Below are positions 9,163 to 17,912 of a stretch of DNA of 64,000 bases, one piece after another (positions within the stretch are counted from its first letter, which is position 1; each line of letters begins with the position of its first letter). The notes beneath the pieces are model-generated. The model did no database searches. It worked only from the letters and a program-made list of their open reading frames with translations, and was not told the DNA's origin. Both the position numbers and the translations under genes were made by a program. Source of the DNA: Shewanella electrodiphila (GTDB taxonomy: Bacteria; Pseudomonadota; Gammaproteobacteria; Enterobacterales; Shewanellaceae); NCBI RefSeq assembly GCF_023283985.1, contig NZ_JAKIKU010000001.1:434001-498000 (forward strand). The letters are read 5' to 3'.

Positions 9163-9471
9163 TGCTTTGATTTCATTTTTACTGCTATTGCTCCCCTCCT
9201 TCTGTTTATTTTTAGTGAAAATTAGCAAAGAGTGAAAAACACCACTTTGTTGGTTATTTCACTCATTGTCGGTTAACTTCATAATTCCTTTCTTTGTCTA
9301 TAATGTCGCCTAGTTCACTTTAACCTCTGAAAATAAAGGTTTTTTAAATATTGGCATGGGCTGTGCTTTATCTAATTTAAGTTTAATCGTAATAAACGGT
9401 TTAATTATCAAATTTGAAAATTCAGTCTACAACTTAATGACTGTGTTTTATTTACAGCAAGGGAAGAGCTA
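9163..9471. other. glsB-yggN intergenic region
   Basis: No gene is seen. An imperfect hairpin with stem GAGTGAAA (9230-9237) / TTTCACTC (9257-9264) lies about 70 bases after glsB. It has no clear T-tract, so it may be a weak terminator. The AT-rich remainder (9300-9470) probably carries the yggN promoter. Confidence 0.4.
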
Positions 9472-10302
9472 ATGAAAACTCAAACTAATTTCACCAACGG
9501 ATTAATTAAAGGTCTTGCTTTATCAGGTCTTATTTTTACTGCCGGAGCAATCACGCCTGCTATGGCAAAGCTGTCACTAGATGACGAGCAATGTAATGTC
9601 ACTCTTAACTATGATGTGACTGTCGAACCTAAGAAGCTGTTAATCAGTGAAAAGGGCGAAGAGCTATATCGAGTTGAAATGGGTGAGCTTTATGTCGAAG
9701 GTAGCAAGATAGATTTAGATAATAAGCAACGCAACTTATTAACCAATTACTCAGAAGAGTTATCTCAACAAGTTCCTGAAATTATCGATTTAGTGAATGA
9801 AGTTGTAGTACTAGCAACGGATGCTGTGAGCCTAGCACTTACACCAATCTTTGGTGATGCAACAGGCGCCAAATTAGATGAGCTGTTAGCAGGCATTCAA
9901 ACTCGTATTGATGAAGCGGCCTATCAACAAGGTGACAAGTTTTATTTAGGCGCTACGGAATCTTCAATTGAAGAAGCATTTAATGAAGATTTTGAACAAG
10001 AAATGGAAGCCATGATTAAGAATTCAATGGGTAGCTTTATGATGGCTTTAGGCGCCGAAATGATGTCATCTGAAGGTGGAAGTTTTGAAGAGAAAATGGA
10101 AGCTTTTTCTACCAAAATGGAAAGAGTAGGTGAAGACATTGAATTGCAAATAGCAGATCAGTCTGAGGCTATTGAAGCGAAAGCTGAAAAGATTTGTGCT
10201 GACTTTGAAGAGCTTATGGCGCTTGAATCTGAAGTTCGTCAATCGATTCCTGAACTTGCTTCATACCAACTTGCAACATTGGATAGTACCCAATACGAAT
10301 AA
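9472..10302 (+). CDS. yggN: YggN family protein (DUF2884), periplasmic
   Basis: A 276-residue protein with a signal peptide (MKTQTNF...GLALSGLIFTAGAITPAMA, cleavage near residue 32). The mature part starts with the DUF2884 pattern CNVTLNYDVTVEPKKLLI and continues as an acidic, helix-rich region with many Glu/Met residues (EQEMEAMIKNSMGSFM, EEKMEAFSTKMERV), suggesting coiled coils. The function is unknown in the family. It stays near yggL/trmB as in enterobacteria. GGGAAGAG about 4-11 bases upstream supports the ATG at 9472. Confidence 0.88.
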   Translation: MKTQTNFTNGLIKGLALSGLIFTAGAITPAMAKLSLDDEQCNVTLNYDVTVEPKKLLISEKGEELYRVEMGELYVEGSKIDLDNKQRNLLTNYSEELSQQVPEIIDLVNEVVVLATDAVSLALTPIFGDATGAKLDELLAGIQTRIDEAAYQQGDKFYLGATESSIEEAFNEDFEQEMEAMIKNSMGSFMMALGAEMMSSEGGSFEEKMEAFSTKMERVGEDIELQIADQSEAIEAKAEKICADFEELMALESEVRQSIPELASYQLATLDSTQYE

Positions 10303-10845
10303 GTTTACTTGAGTGTTAATTGGTTGAATTGAATTTTATATATAAGTATCAGTATTTGATTTAACTAATAGGTAATTGATTAGGTTGTTCAACGCTAGCG
10401 CAATTTTATGTGACTTATTTGATTATCTTGATTGTTCAATTTCTAGCATTGTCAAAATGCACCTGACCTTCCCCTGCATTCATATGCAGGGGCTTTTTCG
10501 TTTAAAAAGCCTTTAAAATGTTAATTCAACTACACTTCTGTTGAAGATATGATTTGTTCTGATAAAAAAATTGTATATTATAAATATAGAGCCATATGTA
10601 ATTTTTTTGGTATACTCCATAAATTAAAAGACTGCATCGCTAATCCTATTAACTTATTGTTTTAGTTTTGATTGGCTATACAGGATAACGGACTATCACA
10701 ATTTAATTTCTTTTTTGGTTAATCGTGCATACATTTTTGCACTGCTATATCGATTAAATCTTGTTCAGTATTGTTTCGGATAAGTTACAGTGATTGGCAT
10801 TCCAAAAACTATTTTTAATGTCGTAAACAGCTTAAGGCGACTCCC
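10303..10845. other. yggN-lysR intergenic region
   Basis: This 543-base interval holds the yggN terminator at 10471-10498. Further right, an AT-rich stretch contains a TGGTATACT extended -10-like element (TATACT at 10611-10616) with no good -35 box; it could serve the LysR gene about 230 bases downstream. No coding frame was found. Confidence 0.4.
10471..10498 (+). terminator. Rho-independent terminator
   Basis: Stem CCCCTGCA (10471-10478) / TGCAGGGG (10485-10492), 6-base loop, followed by CTTTTT. It is about 170 bases beyond the yggN stop. Confidence 0.85.
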
Positions 10846-11787
10846 ATGTTAGAACTGTTAGAACCTATTGCTATTTTTACTCATGTTGCCCGCGCTGGTA
10901 GTTTCAGTGCCGCAGCCAGAAGATTGAGTATATCTAAGTCGAAAGTAAGTACTCAGGTTGCTGATCTTGAACATAAACTTGGGGTTCAACTGATTCAACG
11001 TACTACACGTAGTCTGAGTCTGACAGAAGCAGGTAACTTGCTTTATATTCAAGGTGAAGAGTTGCTTCGTGATGCTGAACAAGCTGTCGCAAGTGTACAT
11101 AATTTAAATGACGCGACCCGTGGTGTATTGAAAGTGGGTATTTCTCAATCTTTCGGTACCATGCACATCATTCCGGCTTTACCTGAGTTTATGGCTAAAC
11201 ACCCTGAGCTTGAGTTACAAGTCAGCTTACTTGATCACAAGGTTGATGTAGTCAGCGAAGGCTTAGATTTATTATTAACTATGTCAGAGCAATTACCTTT
11301 AGGTATGGTTGCTCGTCCATTGATGAAGTGTCAGTTCTTACTTGCAGCATCGCCAGAGTACATCGCTCAAAATGGCACCATTTCTCGTCCTGAACAGCTG
11401 GTTGATCATAACTGTCTTGTATATCAAGGTGAGTGGCATGAACACAGCATGTGGCAGTTCAAGAAAGGTGATGATTACTGCGAAATCGGTGTGTCAGGTA
11501 ACTTCCGTGTAGACAATGCACCAGCACTTAAATCAGCAGCGGTTAGCGGGTTAGGTATTGCATATTTAGCAAGTTACTTATTGGAAGATGAGATTGAACA
11601 AGGCACTTTAGTACCCTTGTTACCAGATTGGCAGTTAACGAATAACTTGCCTCTACAAGCCGTTTATCCGCGCCGTAAGCATCTTGCACCTAAGGTGAGT
11701 TCATTTATCGACTTCATTAAAGGCCATATTGGTAGTACTCCATACTGGGACACTAAATATGACCATTTATACAAATTGCGTAAATAA
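10846..11787 (+). CDS. LysR-family transcriptional regulator
   Basis: A 313-residue LysR-type regulator. The N-terminal winged helix-turn-helix is clear: FTHVARAGSFSAAARRLSISKSKVSTQVADLEHKLGV (residues 11-47). It is followed by QRTTRSLSLTEAG and a linker helix, then a periplasmic-binding-protein-like effector domain from about residue 90. No adjacent divergent target gene is evident: the gene to the left (yggN) is codirectional and the gene to the right converges. The target and inducer therefore cannot be inferred. It has its own terminator about 60 bases downstream. Confidence 0.92.
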   Translation: MLELLEPIAIFTHVARAGSFSAAARRLSISKSKVSTQVADLEHKLGVQLIQRTTRSLSLTEAGNLLYIQGEELLRDAEQAVASVHNLNDATRGVLKVGISQSFGTMHIIPALPEFMAKHPELELQVSLLDHKVDVVSEGLDLLLTMSEQLPLGMVARPLMKCQFLLAASPEYIAQNGTISRPEQLVDHNCLVYQGEWHEHSMWQFKKGDDYCEIGVSGNFRVDNAPALKSAAVSGLGIAYLASYLLEDEIEQGTLVPLLPDWQLTNNLPLQAVYPRRKHLAPKVSSFIDFIKGHIGSTPYWDTKYDHLYKLRK

Positions 11788-11850
11788 TTACCAGTTTAAG
11801 TCGTCAATGACGTAAGAATATATGGAAACATTGTTCAAAATTTAAAACAA

Positions 11851-11877
11851 AACCGCACATTTAAGTGCGGTTTTTTT
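11851..11877 (+). terminator. Rho-independent terminator of the LysR gene
   Basis: Stem AACCGCAC (11851-11858) / GTGCGGTT (11865-11872) with a 6-base loop and a T-run immediately after. Confidence 0.88.
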
Positions 11878-11971
11878 ATTTGTTCATTTTAAACAATGAC
11901 TTAATTGTTTGTGATTAAAAATTGTCCAGCAAGGTTTTGTCTTTAAATTAAAACAATTTCATTTTCGCATC

Positions 11972-11999
11972 TTGAACTATGTTCTGAAATCAATACAAT
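11972..11999 (+). promoter_or_regulatory. Candidate sigma-70 promoter for an intergenic transcript
   Basis: TTGAAC (11972-11977) and TACAAT (11994-11999) are separated by 16 bases. The pair lies downstream of the LysR terminator and upstream of an otherwise orphan terminator at 12171-12198. It was found by eye only. Confidence 0.3.
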
Positions 12000-12005
12000 A
12001 GATTT

Positions 12006-12198
12006 CAGTTGATTCGGAATGGTTTGAGTCACGCATCTTGTTGAGAAATGACCCCTTTTCGACTTTTTGTGCAAATCAGCAACTTCGCAAATTTTGAATC
12101 ACTGCTGGCAACGGTTTTAAAACTAGAACAATGCCGGCTTTGAAACCATCATCCTAGTTTATATTGGTTTACCCCAGACATAGTGCTGGGGTTATTTT
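12006..12198 (+). ncRNA. Candidate small RNA (promoter and orphan terminator)
   Basis: The interval lies between a plausible sigma-70 promoter and an intrinsic terminator. It contains no start codon with a convincing reading frame and belongs to neither neighbouring gene: LysR already has its own terminator, and the peptidase gene converges. A transcript of roughly 190 bases is predicted. I do not recognise the sequence as a known family. This is inference only. Confidence 0.25.
12171..12198 (+). terminator. Orphan Rho-independent terminator
   Basis: Stem ACCCCAG (12171-12177) / CTGGGGT (12186-12192), 8-base loop, followed by TATTTTT. The nearest upstream gene on this strand ended at 11787 and has its own terminator. 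Confidence 0.65.
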
Positions 12199-12326
12199 TG
12201 CCTGAAATTCACTCAACCGCTTTTTTTGTTCCTGCTTGCTTGTTTGCTTCAGTCATTCCTTATTATCATTTCTTATTTTCATTTTTTATCAATAGCGTAT
12301 TAGTCAAAATAAAATTTAGGCATAAA

Positions 12327-12350
12327 AAAACCACTGAGCTCAGTGGTTTT
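12327..12350. terminator. Bidirectional terminator
   Basis: A perfect palindrome, AAAACCACTGAG/CTCAGTGGTTTT, with A/T tracts on both sides. It lies 17 bases beyond the stop of the minus-strand gene at 12368, which it mainly serves. Confidence 0.85.
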
Positions 12351-12367
12351 TGTTTTTATAAGGGGGG

Positions 12368-14221
12368 TTATGCAGCGTTAGTGGCTTTAACCCAGTCATT
12401 GACCTTCGTTTCTAGAATATCTAGCGGCAAAGGACCATTCTCAAGAATGAGAGTGTGGAATTGACGAATATCGAATTTGTTACCTAACTGCTTCTTCGCA
12501 TTCTCACGTAGCTCTAGAATCTTAATCATTCCCACTTTATAAGCAGTTGCTTGACCTGGCATGACGATATGACGTTCAACCATTTTCACTGCATCAGACT
12601 CTGCGTTTGGCGTATTATCAACATAATATTGAATACCTTGCTCACGGGTCCATTTTTCTGAATGGATACCAGTGTCTACCACTAGACGACATGCGCGCCA
12701 AAGCTCCATTGCTAAGCGGCCGAAGTCAGAGTATGGGTCGGCATATAAGCCCATCTCTTTAGGGAAGTATTCAGTGTATAAGCCCCAACCTTCAATATAG
12801 GCAGTATAACCGCCGTACTTTCTGAACTTAGGAATACCTTCTAGTTCTTGTGCAATAGCAATTTGCATATGATGTCCTGGAATACCTTCATGGTAAGCTA
12901 ATGCTTCCATTTGGTAAGTCGGCATCGCTTTCATATCATATAGATTAGCGTAGTAGGTACCAGGTTGTGATCCATCAGGTGCAGGTTGATTGTAAAACGC
13001 TTTACCGGCTGATTTTTCACGGAAGGCTTCGACTTGTTTTACCACTAATTTAGCTTTTGGTTTGATATTGAATACTTCGTCTAAACGAGACTCCATGTTA
13101 TCAATTAATGCTTTGGCTTCTGACATGTAACGGCTCTTGCCTTCATCAGTCGCTGGGTAGTAGAACTGGTCGTCATCACGCATAAATGCCATGAATTCTT
13201 GTAAGTCACCATCAAATTTTACTGTCTTCATGATTTCGCGCATTTCGTCATGAATACGGGCAACTTCAGATAAACCTAACTGATGAATTGTTTCTGAGCT
13301 CATGTCTGTTGTAGTGACACGGCTTAAACGTAAATTGAAGAAGTCATCACCTTCAGGCAGTTTCCAAACACCATCACGAGTATCGGCTTTTTTCTCAAGT
13401 TCATTAAGATAAGCGATAAGATCGGTATAGGCTGGTTGAACACTGTCAACGAGGGCTTTTTTAGCTGCAGCAAGTAATTCATCTTTTTTAGCTTGAGGCG
13501 CATCTAAGGCTGTGACCTTTTTGTTAATGTCAGCCCACAGAGTGCTCTTTTCTTCAGTGTCGCTAAAAGGAGCGCCAGTAATAATATTTTCACTGTCTGA
13601 AATGACATATGGGAAAACAAACTTAGGTGCGATTACGCCTTTATCAGCGCGAAGCTTTAAAGCATCAACTAACTGCTTGCTAGCGTGTTTAACGCCATTT
13701 AAACGACTGATATAAGCTTCAGCATCGCTTACGCTTGATACTTGGTGTTGATTAATCAAGAATGTCGCGATAAAAGTATGGCTGCCGTACATTTGGTTAA
13801 CTGGATAGGTATGGTAACGCCACTTATCATCAGCAATGTCTTGTTCTAATCCTTGCTTCATTAGGTTAAAACTTAATGCAGTTTGAACATCAAGTTTACT
13901 GACATCAATTGATTCGAGTTGTTTAAGGTGCTTTTTAGTACGCTCTAATGCTTCATCATCAGCTTTATCACTGAAATCACCCCATTTATCGTAATCAGTT
14001 TTAATACGCATGTAGGTTTGTGAGATAGGGCTAGCCATAACATTTTCCATGAAAATGTTTTCAAATAATTCATTGGCTTTTTCTGATTCCGTTGTGGCTT
14101 TTTTAGTGGTTTCAGTTGCGCTTTTAACTGGGTGGTTGTCCGATCCATGGGCCAACGCAGAGGTAGATAATAAGCTAGATAATGCAACGGCTATTATTGT
14201 CGTTTTAGTTTTTAGTAGCAT
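12368..14221 (-). CDS. DUF885 family protein, probable secreted metallopeptidase
   Basis: A 617-residue protein with a signal peptide (MLLKTKTTIIAVALSSLLSTSALA, cleavage near residue 24), hence probably periplasmic. The DUF885 signature is clear: HEGIPGHHMQIAIAQEL at about residue 441, followed by YTAYIEGWGLYTEYFPKEMG, containing the His and Glu residues expected to bind a metal as in zincin-like peptidases. The C-terminal PGQATAYKVGMIKILELR is also typical. Enzymatic data for the family are limited, so peptidase activity is inferred from the motif. It is transcribed alone, and its terminator is at 12327-12350. Confidence 0.88.
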   Translation of the reverse strand: MLLKTKTTIIAVALSSLLSTSALAHGSDNHPVKSATETTKKATTESEKANELFENIFMENVMASPISQTYMRIKTDYDKWGDFSDKADDEALERTKKHLKQLESIDVSKLDVQTALSFNLMKQGLEQDIADDKWRYHTYPVNQMYGSHTFIATFLINQHQVSSVSDAEAYISRLNGVKHASKQLVDALKLRADKGVIAPKFVFPYVISDSENIITGAPFSDTEEKSTLWADINKKVTALDAPQAKKDELLAAAKKALVDSVQPAYTDLIAYLNELEKKADTRDGVWKLPEGDDFFNLRLSRVTTTDMSSETIHQLGLSEVARIHDEMREIMKTVKFDGDLQEFMAFMRDDDQFYYPATDEGKSRYMSEAKALIDNMESRLDEVFNIKPKAKLVVKQVEAFREKSAGKAFYNQPAPDGSQPGTYYANLYDMKAMPTYQMEALAYHEGIPGHHMQIAIAQELEGIPKFRKYGGYTAYIEGWGLYTEYFPKEMGLYADPYSDFGRLAMELWRACRLVVDTGIHSEKWTREQGIQYYVDNTPNAESDAVKMVERHIVMPGQATAYKVGMIKILELRENAKKQLGNKFDIRQFHTLILENGPLPLDILETKVNDWVKATNAA

Positions 14222-14386
14222 AGTGGGTTTCCGTAAACGAGGGATAGAAGTAAGCGTTTATTAATATTGATTGATATCCTAATAGAGCAAAGCGAAAAAG
14301 GGTAAAGTGAAATGTTAGCAATTGTGTATTAAATGTTGCTTAAAGCTTGCGGTTTATTAGATTAAGTAATGATGTGAGCATTAAAA

Positions 14387-14414
14387 AGCCACCGACTTGG
14401 TTCAAGTGGTGGCT
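14387..14414 (-). terminator. Rho-independent terminator of the proC-hemW gene group
   Basis: The stem AGCCACC..ACTTG / CAAGT..GGTGGCT spans 14387-14414. On the minus strand it is followed by TTTTTAAT, about 60 bases beyond the hemW stop. Confidence 0.85.
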
Positions 14415-14475
14415 ATTAAGCACTATTTGCTGAGCCTATACTGTAATGAGTTTACCCAATAAGTTACTGACTGAA

Positions 14476-15615
14476 TTAATCTATAAATTGCGATAACAAG
14501 TCATTGACGAACATATGGCCTTTAGATGTTAGCTGCCAATGATTCTCTGATTCAGTTAATAAGCCTCTTGAGATAGATTTATTTATTCCATCAGTAAGCA
14601 CATCTGCTGATAAACCAGTGCGTTGCTCAAACTCAACTTTAGGGATTGGCGTCATCAGTCGTAATCTGTTCATCAAGTATTCTAGCGCTCTATCTTCTGG
14701 CAGCACTTCTGAGGTTTCAAAAGTGTAGTCTTCAGTATTTAAGTAGCCCTTAGGGTGTTTGATTTTTACAGTACGGGTAATCACATCTTTTTCAGGTTGG
14801 GTGATTTTACCGTGAGCGCCACAGCCAATGCCAAGGTAGTCACCAAATTGCCAGTAATTTAAATTATGACGGCATTGAAACCCTGGTTTGGCATAAGCCG
14901 AGATTTCATATTGTTGGTAACCTAATGCCGCAAGCTTCTTTTGGCCTTGTTCATAGATGTGCCAAAGGTTTTCATCGTCAGGGAGTTGTGGCGGCTTCGA
15001 GTGAAAAAGCGTATTGGGCTCAATGGTTAATTGATACCAAGAAAGGTGAGGTGGCATTAACTCTGCTGCAGTATCAATATCCGCCATTGCCTCATCAAAG
15101 CTTTGATTTGGTAGGCCATGCATGAGATCAAGGTTAAAACTGTTATAGCCTGATTTTGATGCGGTATTAGCCGCAGTGACAGCTTCGTTTTCATCATGAA
15201 TGCGGCCAAGTAAATTGAGCTTATCTTTAGAAAAACTTTGTACGCCAATTGATAAACGCGTTACGCCTGCGGCTTGATAGGCGGCAAAATCATCATGCTC
15301 TAAAGTGCCAGGGTTGGCCTCCATGGTGATTTCAATATCATCTTCAAAACCAATAGCTTTTCTAGCGCCGTCAAGAATGACCTTTATTTGTTTAGCATCA
15401 AACAATGAAGGCGTACCACCACCAATAAAAATGCTATGCAGCTTACGGTTTTGAACATAACCTAAGTCATTGTGTAAATCTTGCAGTAAGGCTTCGACAT
15501 ATTGAACTTGAGGCAATTCACCTTGCTGACCATGGGAGTTAAAATCGCAATAAGGGCACTTTTGCACACACCAAGGTATATGAATATAAAGGCTAAGTGG
15601 TGGTAGGGTTAACAT
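14476..15615 (-). CDS. hemW: Radical SAM heme chaperone HemW
   Basis: HemW is a radical-SAM protein related to HemN that binds heme and acts as a heme chaperone rather than a coproporphyrinogen oxidase. The 379-residue protein has the cluster motif CVQKCPYC at residues 16-23, then FIGGGTPSLF, ITMEANPGT and LSIGVQSF typical of the family, and the C-terminal HemN-like domain (CRHNLNYWQFGDYLGIGCGAHG). It starts 5 bases after the rdgB stop, so the two are translationally close. Confidence 0.95.
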   Translation of the reverse strand: MLTLPPLSLYIHIPWCVQKCPYCDFNSHGQQGELPQVQYVEALLQDLHNDLGYVQNRKLHSIFIGGGTPSLFDAKQIKVILDGARKAIGFEDDIEITMEANPGTLEHDDFAAYQAAGVTRLSIGVQSFSKDKLNLLGRIHDENEAVTAANTASKSGYNSFNLDLMHGLPNQSFDEAMADIDTAAELMPPHLSWYQLTIEPNTLFHSKPPQLPDDENLWHIYEQGQKKLAALGYQQYEISAYAKPGFQCRHNLNYWQFGDYLGIGCGAHGKITQPEKDVITRTVKIKHPKGYLNTEDYTFETSEVLPEDRALEYLMNRLRLMTPIPKVEFEQRTGLSADVLTDGINKSISRGLLTESENHWQLTSKGHMFVNDLLSQFID

Positions 15616-15620
15616 AATGC

Positions 15621-16217
15621 TTAGATGATCCCTTTAGCTTTAAGTGCATCAGCCAATAAATTCAATGCTAAACCACGGTGGCTTAGTTGATTTTTTTGTT
15701 CACTACTTAGCTCTGCCGCTGAGCAATCAAAACCTTCAGGAATGAAAACAGGATCATAGCCATGACCTTGCTCGCCTTGAGGTACAGTGCCGATTTTTCC
15801 TTCCCAAGCTGCTTGGCAAACAATCGGGGTTGGATCTTTAGCATGACGCATATAAACCAATACACATTGAAAACGTGCATTACGCTCGGTTTGGCCTTCG
15901 AGTGCATTGAGTAATTTTAGGTATCTGTCTTTTTCTGTCGCATCCTCTCCGCCATATCGAGCAGAGTATATTCCTGGAGCTCCTTGAAGCGCATCAACTT
16001 CTAAACCTGAATCATCCGCAATGGCTGCTTTTCCGGTTATTTCTGCTGCGTGTCTTGCTTTGATGATGGCATTTTCAATAAAGGTTGTTCCTGTTTCAGC
16101 CACTTCAGGTACATTGAATTGGTTTTGTGGCAATACTTGGATATTAAATTGTGACAACATTTGGTCAAATTCTTTAAGTTTACCTTTGTTACCGCTGGCT
16201 AAAACAATTTGCTGCAT
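15621..16217 (-). CDS. rdgB: dITP/XTP pyrophosphatase RdgB
   Basis: Hydrolyses non-canonical purine nucleoside triphosphates (dITP, XTP) to monophosphates, keeping them out of DNA. The 198-residue protein has the Ham1 signatures LASGNKGKLKEF (substrate site), ADDSGLEVDALQGAPGIYSARYGG, GYDPVFIPEG and LSHRGLAL. It is placed upstream of hemW as in many gammaproteobacteria. Confidence 0.96.
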   Translation of the reverse strand: MQQIVLASGNKGKLKEFDQMLSQFNIQVLPQNQFNVPEVAETGTTFIENAIIKARHAAEITGKAAIADDSGLEVDALQGAPGIYSARYGGEDATEKDRYLKLLNALEGQTERNARFQCVLVYMRHAKDPTPIVCQAAWEGKIGTVPQGEQGHGYDPVFIPEGFDCSAAELSSEQKNQLSHRGLALNLLADALKAKGII

Positions 16218-16336
16218 GGGAATACCTTAGTGGATGGAAAATGGTACTTGAAAATTTGGCTAATGATACCTAAGCGTTTAGCTGATAGATAGCTCAAAAG
16301 ATGATAATAGGTGATGGTTTATGGACTGATAAAAAT

Positions 16337-16363
16337 AAAGCCAATCATACTATAATTGGCTTT
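16337..16363 (-). terminator. Rho-independent terminator
   Basis: AAAGCCAAT (16337-16345) / ATTGGCTTT (16355-16363), 9-base loop, followed by TATTTTTATC on the minus strand. It lies just after the DUF4426 gene, so rdgB probably has its own promoter. Confidence 0.8.
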
Positions 16364-16391
16364 GTAGAATGTTTTTGCTGCACGTTTCTGA

Positions 16392-16838
16392 TTATTCAAC
16401 GTAAAATTTTTGCTTAAATTTAAGTGCTGTATTGAGTTTATTCCCATGCTTAATGGCAATGTTGAAATTGATTTCTTGGTCGTCACGGTATGGCACTTGG
16501 GCGATATAGTAAATGGCTTTACCCTCACGGATTTCTTTAAAATCTAACGTGATTCTTGCATCAAGTAAGTTGTTTGCCACACCTGAGATTTCAATTGCTA
16601 CAGGCGGGTTACCCTCTTTACTGGTATCTAATACTGCAATATTTACGATGCCATTATAATTGCTTCGTTCAATACCGTAGGTTTTTGCAATACTTGGGGT
16701 GATAAACGTGCTGCTTAATGCCATGTAATGGATATCAAAGTTACCTACTTGCTGTTTTTGTTCTGCTTGGGCGGTATTTGATAGTCCGAGTGACAGGCCT
16801 AAAACAACCAATAAACTTAAAATGATAGTGCGAAACAT
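16392..16838 (-). CDS. DUF4426 domain-containing periplasmic protein
   Basis: A 148-residue protein with a signal peptide (MFRTIILSLLVVLGLSLGLSNTAQA). The mature part starts EQKQQVGNFDIHYMALSSTFI and matches the DUF4426 family by pattern (SKTYGIERS-like IAKTYGIERSNYNGIVNIAVLD, then beta-rich strands). The function is unknown. It stands between yggU and rdgB on the same strand, a common place in Shewanella and Vibrio relatives. Confidence 0.82.
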   Translation of the reverse strand: MFRTIILSLLVVLGLSLGLSNTAQAEQKQQVGNFDIHYMALSSTFITPSIAKTYGIERSNYNGIVNIAVLDTSKEGNPPVAIEISGVANNLLDARITLDFKEIREGKAIYYIAQVPYRDDQEINFNIAIKHGNKLNTALKFKQKFYVE

Positions 16839-16978
16839 AATCGTGATCCTTGATCGACTCTTGCAAGAGGTGATTCACTAATGGAGTGTAGACCTAAGTA
16901 TAGAGAATTTTAATCAAACTCACCTCAATTTCATACAAAACTAAGCAAGTTTAATGAGTTAACTTTGAATTTATTGCT

Positions 16979-17266
16979 TTACAGTAAGTGAGATAATTCA
17001 CTAGGAATTTGTTTAGGCATGGATATTTGGACTTGTTTATGCCGACCTTGAAGGCCTTTTAAGATTACGACATCCGCTTTAGGAACTTTGAAGGCTTTAG
17101 CTAAATATTTAATCAAATGGCTATTGGCTTTACCGTCAATGGGAGGTGCAGTAATAGCAATTTTTAACTCATCGCCATGCAGACCGATGATCTTGTCGCG
17201 ACTGGCTTTAGGTTGAATATAAAGATTCAGCAACAGGTGACTCTGTTGCTGAATGATAGCGCTCAT
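16979..17266 (-). CDS. yggU: YggU family protein (DUF167)
   Basis: A 95-residue protein with the DUF167 core: [45 protein letters not shown], ending in a GLQGRHKQV-type strand. It is a small cytoplasmic protein of unknown function, found next to yggT in many bacteria. Here it starts 24 bases after the yggT stop. Confidence 0.93.
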   Translation of the reverse strand: MSAIIQQQSHLLLNLYIQPKASRDKIIGLHGDELKIAITAPPIDGKANSHLIKYLAKAFKVPKADVVILKGLQGRHKQVQISMPKQIPSELSHLL

Positions 17267-17290
17267 TATGGTTAAACCCAGTTAGAAGGG

Positions 17291-17839
17291 TTAAACCGCA
17301 TTCCAAAACGGAATATATTGCGCGAATAAAATATTGATAAAGTTCATCGCAATTAATACCAGCATGACTGATAAATCAAGTCCGCCCATTGGAGGAAGGA
17401 TTTTACGAACAGGACGTAAAAACGGCTCTGTTAATTGGTCCATCACCATCACAATCGGATTATGTCCTTGATTAAACCAGCTTAGTAATGCACGGATAAT
17501 TAATACCCAGAACAGTAAAACACCTGCTTCTTTAATCACCGAAACTAAAGATAAAATCAGTAATGATACCGCATCGATTTTTAAATCAACCAGTAAAGAT
17601 AAGGTCAAAAACTTCACCAAGACCACAATAAGCGCAAGTACGATTGAGGCTGTATCAATGACACCAATGGAAGGTAATACACGGCGCATAGGTGCAATAA
17701 TCGGTTGGGTCGCTTTTACGATAAATTGACTAAATGGATTATAAAAGTCAGCTCTAGCAAGTTGAAGCCAAAAACGTAAAATTACCACCATAAGGTAAAG
17801 GTCAAAAACCGTGGTAACGAGAAATTGCATTGCATTCAT
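17291..17839 (-). CDS. yggT: YggT family membrane protein
   Basis: A 182-residue integral membrane protein made of two YggT repeats. Each has a hydrophobic segment followed by the WLQLARADFYNPFSQFIVKATQPIIAPMRRVLP or ALLSWFNQGHNPIVMVMDQLTEPFLRPVRKILP pattern. Four to five membrane segments are expected. The family is linked to the cell envelope and ion homeostasis, but the mechanism is unclear. It lies between proC and yggU. Confidence 0.93.
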   Translation of the reverse strand: MNAMQFLVTTVFDLYLMVVILRFWLQLARADFYNPFSQFIVKATQPIIAPMRRVLPSIGVIDTASIVLALIVVLVKFLTLSLLVDLKIDAVSLLILSLVSVIKEAGVLLFWVLIIRALLSWFNQGHNPIVMVMDQLTEPFLRPVRKILPPMGGLDLSVMLVLIAMNFINILFAQYIPFWNAV

Positions 17840-17912
17840 TATTAAGTGCCTTGTTTGGTTGGTGCGTATAACATGTCATTAATAGTGACAGTGTCGCTGA
17901 ATCCGTATAATT

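Noticed and set aside
9230-9264. Terminator after glsB
   Set aside because: The stem is AT-rich with a poor inner pairing and no T-tract. It is mentioned only as part of the intergenic description.
12183-12464. 93-codon plus-strand frame
   Set aside because: It runs through the terminator at 12327-12350 and into the antisense of the DUF885 gene. It has no ribosome site and no family resemblance.
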